Source: a virus. From it: a stretch of 26,396 nucleotides of DNA. How positions within the stretch are numbered: the stretch's first letter is position 1; each line of letters starts with the position of its first letter. The notes beneath the pieces were generated by a model that saw only the letters and a list, made by a program, of their open reading frames with translations, did not search any database and had not been told where the DNA came from. Where the stretch lies: the IMG/VR virus record IMGVR_UViG_3300021963_000566, positions 1-26,396 of that record, one strand, 5' to 3'. A program made the position numbers and the translations under genes. Of the stretch, positions 23,096-26,396 are shown piece by piece.

Positions 23096-23104
23096 ATTCT
23101 AGCA
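23096..23104 (-). promoter_or_regulatory. hsp20 promoter (extended -10)
   Basis: TGCTAGAAT on the minus strand, followed by ATTAATTA; this matches the -10 region of the structured-RNA promoter over 14 nt. The -35 region is poor. Transcription would start near 23089. Confidence 0.55.
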
Positions 23105-23177
23105 CATTTAGCCACTGTCTTGTACCTACAAAAGGTAAAAACCTCACAACCCCCCTATTTGTAGCTCAAAATCTTTT

Positions 23178-23193
23178 AACTATGATAATAGTT
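23178..23193. promoter_or_regulatory. Inverted repeat, operator-like
   Basis: AACTAT-gata-ATAGTT, a perfect 6-4-6 dyad overlapping the candidate -10. A degenerate copy (ACTA-tgatcc-TAGT) is at 23222-23235, and a related dyad is at 24144-24156. Confidence 0.5.
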
Positions 23194-23321
23194 CCCCCGA
23201 TTCCCGCATAAAATTTCCCCAACTATGATCCTAGTCACACAAGTGGGGATAAATCGGACATAGGTGGGCCACTGTGTAGCTCCAAATACACTCAACCACT
23301 CGCGTTACCTGGTGGACATTT

Positions 23322-23352
23322 GGGATAAAAGGGATTTAAGGGTGGCAGGGGG
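23322..23352 (+). other. G-quadruplex-forming motif
   Basis: Four G-tracts (23322, 23331, 23340 and the G5 run at 23348) with loops of 6, 6 and 5 nt, meeting the G3+N1-7 pattern. It lies in the leader or promoter region upstream of the 176-aa gene. Confidence 0.5.
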
Positions 23353-23420
23353 TAAAAGCCACAACTAAAATAGTCGCGTACAGCACAAAGGAGAGGGGAG
23401 AGAACCTACCCGCATTACTG

Positions 23421-23558
23421 GTAGTGTATCGCCCCAAAAGGATACCTAGACTACTCCGTGTAGCCCGTAGCCCTAGCCCTTCAGGGGTAGTGCGTCATAG
23501 CACACTAGGGCACGGGGAGACCCCCGATACTATCTGTATCGGTAGCGAAAGGCGTCAA
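23421..23558 (+). ncRNA. Strongly folded leader of the 176-aa gene
   Basis: Successive stems on the plus strand: GTAGT-GTATC with GATAC..ACTAC (23421-23454); outer GCCCTAG (23470-23476) with CTAGGGC (23505-23511), enclosing CCC-TTCA-GGG and GTGC/GCAC; CGGGG-AGAC-CCCCG (23513-23526); and CCGATAC-tatct-GTATCGG (23524-23542). The last two share bases, so they exclude each other, just upstream of the AAAGG ribosome site. An in-frame GTG at 23424 would give an Arg-rich extension of 45 residues, less likely than a structured leader. Confidence 0.5.
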
Positions 23559-24089
23559 ATGTCAAAGACATTGACTCTCGCGGTTGCTAAGGCAATCATC
23601 TCACACTCAGAGGACACCTCTCACTCCATCACAGAGTTCATCAAACTCTTTAGTGGTAAGGCAGAGTTGTCTGACATCTACACAGGTGGCAAGTACAAGC
23701 GTGCCATCAACGCCTCCCGCGTATTCGGTGGCTATCTGTCTGGCAAGTTGCAGATAGAGCCTACCAAGTGGGAGGACTTGACTCAGACATTTTACAAGAT
23801 GCCTGAGGAGTGCGCTGCTGTTATCGCAATGGGCGGTGATGTCCTTGCAGGGCTTAACACCCTTAAGGGCAAGGTTGATGCAGCCTCAGCAGAGGCAGTA
23901 GCAACACGCCGTGCCAATGGCAAGGCACACGCCACATCTATCACGACCATCACCAAGGGTCGTGAGGCTTTCATCAAGGCAGGCTTGCCTGCTGGTGAAG
24001 CCATCAAACTCCTTGAGGCAGAGGTCAGCGCATTGACCCTCCTCCTTGAGGAGACACGGGCGAACGCGGAGAAGGCTTTGGTTGCCTAG
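23559..24089 (+). CDS. Unknown right-arm protein (176 aa)
   Basis: Unrecognised. Begins MSKTLTLAVAKAIISHSEDT. The region 20-80 is helical (ITEFIKLFSGKAELSDIY, RAINASRVFGGYLSG), followed by WEDLTQTFYKMPEECAAVIA and an Ala-rich helical C-terminus ending in LLEAEVSALTLLLEETRANA, which predicts a coiled coil. No Cys pattern, membrane segment or catalytic motif. ATG is chosen because AAAGG lies 6 nt upstream. It has its own folded leader and a strong terminator, so it is a single-gene unit, probably highly expressed early. Confidence 0.75.
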   Translation: MSKTLTLAVAKAIISHSEDTSHSITEFIKLFSGKAELSDIYTGGKYKRAINASRVFGGYLSGKLQIEPTKWEDLTQTFYKMPEECAAVIAMGGDVLAGLNTLKGKVDAASAEAVATRRANGKAHATSITTITKGREAFIKAGLPAGEAIKLLEAEVSALTLLLEETRANAEKALVA

Positions 24090-24107
24090 TCTTTGCTCGT
24101 AGTGAGA

Positions 24108-24135
24108 GGGCGGGGGATAACACTCCCGCCCTTTT
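24108..24135 (+). terminator. Intrinsic terminator of the 176-aa gene
   Basis: GGGCGGG (24108-24114) pairs with CCCGCCC (24125-24131), 10-nt loop, followed by TTTT. It is 19 nt past the stop codon. Confidence 0.85.
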
Positions 24136-24136
24136 G

Positions 24137-24156
24137 CTATGCGCATAGTAACTATG
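24137..24156. promoter_or_regulatory. Overlapping palindromes, operator-like
   Basis: CTATGCGCATAG (24137-24148) is a perfect 12-nt palindrome, and CATAG-TAA-CTATG (24144-24156) is a second dyad overlapping it. The AACTATGA portion (24150-24157) also occurs twice in the divergent region at 23178 and 23221. A regulator-binding site is plausible. Confidence 0.45.
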
Positions 24157-24212
24157 AGCATACTCGGGCTGGGGAATCTAGATTAACCTAGGTGACATAT
24201 GTCTGCCGCACA

Positions 24213-24400
24213 GTGCTATGGAACTGCTAGCACGCCCAAGAGTAGTCTTGGTATCCATTTTCGGTGTCCTGCTAACGAATAGGCTCTCAACTCTCATCAT
24301 TGGGAGTTGGGAGTCTATTCAGGCTACTACCCACCCACAACTCTTATCATTGAGAGTGCGACCAGGCTATGGACTAGGGGTGGGCTCTATTATCAGGTAA
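24213..24400 (+). ncRNA. Hairpin-rich non-coding stretch before the microprotein operon
   Basis: The 324-nt gap 24090-24413 has no supported gene. After the terminator and palindromes come GTGCTA/TAGCAC (24213-24233), CCAAGA-GTAG-TCTTGG (24236-24251), a 15-bp hairpin (24281-24295 with 24302-24316, G-U pairs included), and ACTCT/AGAGT (24340-24357). CAACTCTnATCATTGnGAGT occurs twice (24288-24307, 24338-24357), 50 nt apart, and CCCACCC (about 24330) can pair with GGGTGGG (about 24378). Either a structured RNA or a folded leader for the operon. Confidence 0.45.
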
Positions 24401-24413
24401 GAAAGGAGTGCCT

Positions 24414-24524
24414 ATGAGTAAAGAACTGTGTGACTGTGGTCATACATACAAGCATTGCGTATGCCCTACTTGTCCCAAGTGTGGCTACATAGAGTGTTAC
24501 TGCAAAGAATTATCAGGTAGTTAG
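24414..24524 (+). CDS. Cys-rich microprotein (36 aa)
   Basis: Begins MSKELCDCGHTYKHCVCPTC and continues PKCGYIECYCKELSGS: nine Cys in CxC, CxC, CxxCxxC and CxC groups plus two His, enough for two zinc ions. Start ATG with AAAGGAGTGCCT upstream. First gene of the plus-strand microprotein operon. Function unknown; similar phage microproteins often bind host factors, which is inference. Confidence 0.65.
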   Translation: MSKELCDCGHTYKHCVCPTCPKCGYIECYCKELSGS

Positions 24525-24529
24525 CGATG

Positions 24530-24587
24530 GATACATAGGTCGTGCACAGCACTAGCAGCAGAGCACATAAAAGTATTCCTATGTATC
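24530..24587. repeat. Inverted repeat between microprotein genes
   Basis: GATACATAGG (24530-24539) is complemented by CCTATGTATC (24578-24587), with an inner GTGC/GCAC. This could fold as a long hairpin in the mRNA 3' of the 36-aa gene. Confidence 0.6.
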
Positions 24588-24633
24588 TCTCACTCTCTAT
24601 CTGAGGGTGCTCAACACAAACATTGGAGGCTGT

Positions 24634-24762
24634 ATGTCTGTACAAGCAAGGCTGTGCTGTTCTGTCTGTAAGGAGTATTCCTATCCTTCACAGGCTATCT
24701 TCCTCTTCTCTCTATCTACAGGTGCTTATGTGTGTAAGCCTTGTAAGGTGAGTGACAAATAG
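24634..24762 (+). CDS. CxxC/CxxC microprotein (42 aa)
   Basis: Begins MSVQARLCCSVCKEYSYPSQ and ends GAYVCKPCKVSDK: a zinc-ribbon pattern with two CxxC pairs about 22 residues apart. ATG with TTGGAGGCTGT upstream. It stops at TAG, but the same frame stays open after it for 71 codons up to, and in phase with, the ATG at 24976, and the first part encodes another CxCxxC. Read-through or a decayed longer gene is possible; see findings. Confidence 0.65.
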   Translation: MSVQARLCCSVCKEYSYPSQAIFLFSLSTGAYVCKPCKVSDK

Positions 24763-24880
24763 GTTTCCCCGCCTATTTTCTGCCGTTGCCCTAAATGTAG
24801 TGCAATTACAGGGACGCCTCCTGAGTATGAGGAATACAAACTGCTCAACACAAACACCCATCCCGCGAAAGGAGATACAA

Positions 24881-24979
24881 ATGACAACCGCACTACTACA
24901 GATTATCGCAGGCGCACTAATTCTAAATACACCTCTCATCATCTTGTGGGTTTGGCTAGCCCGAAAGGAGCAAGTATGA
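24881..24979 (+). CDS. Single-span membrane microprotein (32 aa)
   Basis: MTTALLQIIAGALILNTPLI followed by ILWVWLARKEQV: one hydrophobic helix (about 4-26) with a positive C-terminal end, so inner membrane with the C-terminus inside is likely. ATG with AAAGGAGATACAA upstream. Stop overlaps the next ATG as ATGA. Function unknown; a membrane effector or holin-like role cannot be told from size alone. Confidence 0.6.
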   Translation: MTTALLQIIAGALILNTPLIILWVWLARKEQV

Positions 24980-25110
24980 AGTGTTTTGATTGTAAGACAC
25001 AGATAGATGATGCTATTGCCTATGAGGCACACATCCTCTGTTATCCCTGCTATCACATCTGGTCTAAAGCAGATACAGATGCACGATTGACCCTATCTAA
25101 GAAAGGATAG
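24976..25110 (+). CDS. CxxC/CxxC microprotein (44 aa)
   Basis: Begins MKCFDCKTQIDDAIAYEAHI and continues LCYPCYHIWSKADTDAR: CxxC then CxxCxxH, a one-zinc ribbon. It starts inside an ATGA overlap with the membrane microprotein, with AAAGGAGCAAGT upstream, and ends 4 nt before the WhiB gene. Probably translated together with WhiB. Confidence 0.65.
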   Translation: MKCFDCKTQIDDAIAYEAHILCYPCYHIWSKADTDARLTLSKKG

Positions 25111-25114
25111 TGCT

Positions 25115-25372
25115 ATGTGTAATCCCTTTGATGGCACTCAGTTATGTGCCACAGTATCCCCCGACCTTTTCTTCCCTGAAGATCGGAAAGACTGGAAACT
25201 CAATATCGCACAGGCAAAAGCCCTGTGTGCTCAATGCCCTATGTTATCTGCTTGCCGTACATACGCTGATGGGACTGTTGGTCTCTATGGTGTATGGGCT
25301 GGTGAGTGGCGTGATGGCTCAGGGTATGTAAGTCCGGCTCCATACCCACTAACTAACAGAAAGGTAGCATAA
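25115..25372 (+). CDS. WhiB-family Fe-S transcription factor (85 aa)
   Basis: Four cysteines in the WhiB arrangement: Cys11, then Cys38-xx-Cys41-x5-Cys47, which bind a [4Fe-4S] cluster, followed by the turn GLYGVWAGEW (56-65). Leu10 and the SPDLFFPE stretch after Cys11 are typical. The C-terminal basic segment that contacts DNA is short here (NRKVA). WhiB proteins bind the primary sigma factor and redirect transcription; phage copies (such as WhiBTM4) can block host WhiB2 and septation. Stop overlaps the next ATG as TAATG. This is the best indicator of an actinobacterial host. Confidence 0.93.
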   Translation: MCNPFDGTQLCATVSPDLFFPEDRKDWKLNIAQAKALCAQCPMLSACRTYADGTVGLYGVWAGEWRDGSGYVSPAPYPLTNRKVA

Positions 25373-25530
25373 TGGTACTAGATAATGGCACAACGCTTGG
25401 AATCATCATTGCATTGCTTGGTTCAATGACAGTGATGGGTCTGTTCTGGAAAGAGAACATCAGACTAACAAAACAAGTGCGATTCTTACAGGTCACACTA
25501 CGAGATGAAAAGAGAAAAAGCAATGGATGA
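25372..25530 (+). CDS. Small membrane protein with basic coil (52 aa)
   Basis: MVLDNGTTLGIIIALLGSMT then VMGLFWKENIRLTKQVRFLQ: one transmembrane helix (about 8-26) followed by a charged helix, similar in form to phage membrane microproteins. It starts in the TAATG overlap with WhiB, so it is translationally coupled. Function unknown. Confidence 0.6.
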   Translation: MVLDNGTTLGIIIALLGSMTVMGLFWKENIRLTKQVRFLQVTLRDEKRKSNG

Positions 25531-25648
25531 AGTAATGAAAGCACTTGATGAACTCGAAGAGTTCTGTATCAAGACACTAGCAGAGATTGGTGTGTTACGC
25601 ATACAAGTAGCACTTATTCACCAGACCCTCAAGAGCATTGAGGACTAG
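25523..25648 (+). CDS. Small helical protein (41 aa, or 47 with an upstream start)
   Basis: MDEVMKALDELEEFCIKTLA followed by EIGVLRIQVALIHQTLKSIE: one long helix with heptad-like Leu/Ile spacing. It overlaps the membrane gene by 8 nt from the ATG at 25523; an in-frame ATG at 25505 adds MKREKA but has no better ribosome site. Last gene before the terminator. Function unknown. Confidence 0.55.
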   Translation: MDEVMKALDELEEFCIKTLAEIGVLRIQVALIHQTLKSIED

Positions 25649-25683
25649 TTTTATCTGAGGGGTCTGCAATATGCGCAGACACA

Positions 25684-25725
25684 GGCGGGTGGAGGTTTGA
25701 GGGAGCCTTCACCCGCCCATTTTTA
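25684..25725 (+). terminator. Terminator of the microprotein/WhiB operon
   Basis: GGCGGGTG (25684-25691) pairs with CACCCGCC (25710-25717); an inner AGG/CCT extends it; followed by CATTTTTAT. A small TCTGC/GCAGA hairpin lies just before it. Confidence 0.85.
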
Positions 25726-25746
25726 TCCCTACACGAAAGGATTACA

Positions 25747-26396
25747 ATGGCTGATGTAGCATCGATGTGGTATGGCTCTGAGATAAATCAGATTGGCCGG
25801 CTTACCATCGCATCGTTCCTCCAACACAAACATACCTTCACGCTATACACCTACGACACCAGCATCACAGTGCCCAAAGGAACTATCGTAATAGATGCTA
25901 ATGAGGTATTAGATGCCTCTCATATATTCGGTAAGAACAATATATGGCAACCATTTTCTGACCTATTTAGGTACAAGTTGCTTATGGAGACTGACCACAT
26001 CTGGGTTGATATGGATATGGTGTGCCTGAAAGACGATTGGCATTTCCAGCACGACTATGTGTTCTCATTGGAAAACACAGTTGAATATGGCTTGCGCTAT
26101 AACAATGCTGTATTAAAAATGCCACGAGATAGCGAAGCGCTTCAATATATGTATGAGACTACATCATCAGGTATGCATAATGAGTTACTTTGGTTTGAGC
26201 CTAAAGGAATCCCAATTAATTACGGACCTGTTTTACTCACTGATGTGGTTTATCAGTACGACCTATCTAGGTATGCTCTTCCTAAGTATGCGTTCTATCC
26301 GGTACTTACTGAGGAATCCTACAAGTTTTTACTACCTCAGCACACATCATCAATAATAAAACAGGCTGAGGACAGTCACGCTGTACATATGTACGG
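25747..26396 (+). CDS. Glycosyltransferase (GT-A, DxD type), 3' end missing
   Basis: 216 codons to the right edge. Pattern of the GT32/capsule-type family: MWYGSEINQIGRLTIASFLQ at the start, HTFTLYTYDT, then WQPFSDLFRYKLLME (67-81) and HIWVDMDMVCLK with the DxD at Asp88-Asp90, which binds the metal and nucleotide sugar. It would transfer a sugar to protein, lipid or glycan on the cell or virion. ATG follows ACGAAAGGATTACA. It is a separate unit after the terminator. Phage copies often alter surface glycans or decorate virions; which one is unknown. Confidence 0.85.
   Translation, partial: MADVASMWYGSEINQIGRLTIASFLQHKHTFTLYTYDTSITVPKGTIVIDANEVLDASHIFGKNNIWQPFSDLFRYKLLMETDHIWVDMDMVCLKDDWHFQHDYVFSLENTVEYGLRYNNAVLKMPRDSEALQYMYETTSSGMHNELLWFEPKGIPINYGPVLLTDVVYQYDLSRYALPKYAFYPVLTEESYKFLLPQHTSSIIKQAEDSHAVHMY

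Larger units (their letters stand above)
23105..23420. promoter_or_regulatory. Divergent intergenic region with repeated motifs
   Basis: Non-coding 316 nt. It holds a plus-strand promoter candidate TTGTAG (23159-23164) with TATGAT (23181-23186, 16-nt spacing), two AACTATGAT motifs, C-runs, a G-run cluster, and a short GTGGC/GCCAC hairpin near 23343-23370. A purine-rich AAGGAGAGGGGAG (about 23388-23400) resembles a ribosome site but leads to no supported gene. Confidence 0.45.

Noticed and set aside
23424-23558. Arg-rich 45-residue N-terminal extension of the 176-aa protein
   Set aside because: The internal ATG has a good AAAGG ribosome site and the upstream DNA is densely folded, so a leader is more likely; kept as an alternative in findings.
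24218-24400. 60-aa reading frame beginning MELLARPRVV on plus
   Set aside because: No ribosome site, overlaps several perfect hairpins and a direct repeat, and the protein looks unlike a real gene.
24712-25056. Minus-strand 114-aa frame
   Set aside because: Antisense to several well-supported small plus-strand genes with ribosome sites; no ribosome site of its own.

Overview
The window looks like one contiguous piece of a tailed, double-stranded DNA phage genome, most likely infecting an actinobacterium. The structural set is clear: large terminase, portal, scaffold, an N4-gp56-type major capsid protein, a neck/connector protein and repetitive tail fibres. The host inference rests mainly on a WhiB-like Fe-S regulator (25115-25372), since WhiB proteins are confined to Actinobacteria and their phages. 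A small CxxC/CxHH protein resembling the actinobacterial DUF7455 family and a PASTA-containing protein support it. The moderate base composition and tail proteins of the kind seen in aquatic phages would fit a freshwater actinobacterial host, but that is inference.

Layout. From 13586 leftward to position 1, everything is on the minus strand and forms the virion module. In transcription order: three small genes (two with CxxC motifs), a 77-aa protein, TerL, two small proteins, portal, scaffold, major capsid protein, a 122-aa head-associated protein, a connector with a C-terminal beta domain, and three or more tail-fibre/tail-tip genes running off the left edge. Hairpins after the capsid gene (6265-6297) and after the 122-aa gene (5795-5837) probably set expression steps. 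No tape-measure or tail-tube gene is visible.

At 13645-14396 a lysozyme/SLT-type gene sits alone on the plus strand. It has its own promoter, a structured leader containing an apparent terminator, and a bidirectional terminator. From 14398 to 22264 a second minus-strand block holds many small basic or zinc-binding proteins, an HNH-like protein, a 940-aa disordered protein, a PASTA/beta-domain protein and a proteasome/HslV-like N-terminal-threonine hydrolase. Many genes overlap as TAATG or ATGA. Upstream of this block lie tRNA-Asn, a 96-nt structured RNA candidate with its own promoter, and an IbpA-like small heat-shock protein.

From 23003 to 23558 there is a 556-nt divergent regulatory region with inverted repeats, a G-quadruplex motif and a strongly folded leader. 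To its right, plus-strand genes follow: a 176-aa unknown protein with its own terminator, a 324-nt non-coding stretch full of hairpins, an operon of microproteins ending in WhiB and a small membrane protein, a terminator, and the start of a glycosyltransferase that runs off the right edge.

How it works together (inference): the right-hand plus-strand genes look like early or host-takeover functions (WhiB, Zn microproteins, glycosyltransferase). The minus-strand block looks like late expression, with the chaperone and proteasome-like protease next to virion-associated genes. The same extended -10 sequence (TGnTAGAATATT) occurs before hsp20, the structured RNA and the lysozyme, which suggests a shared promoter class.
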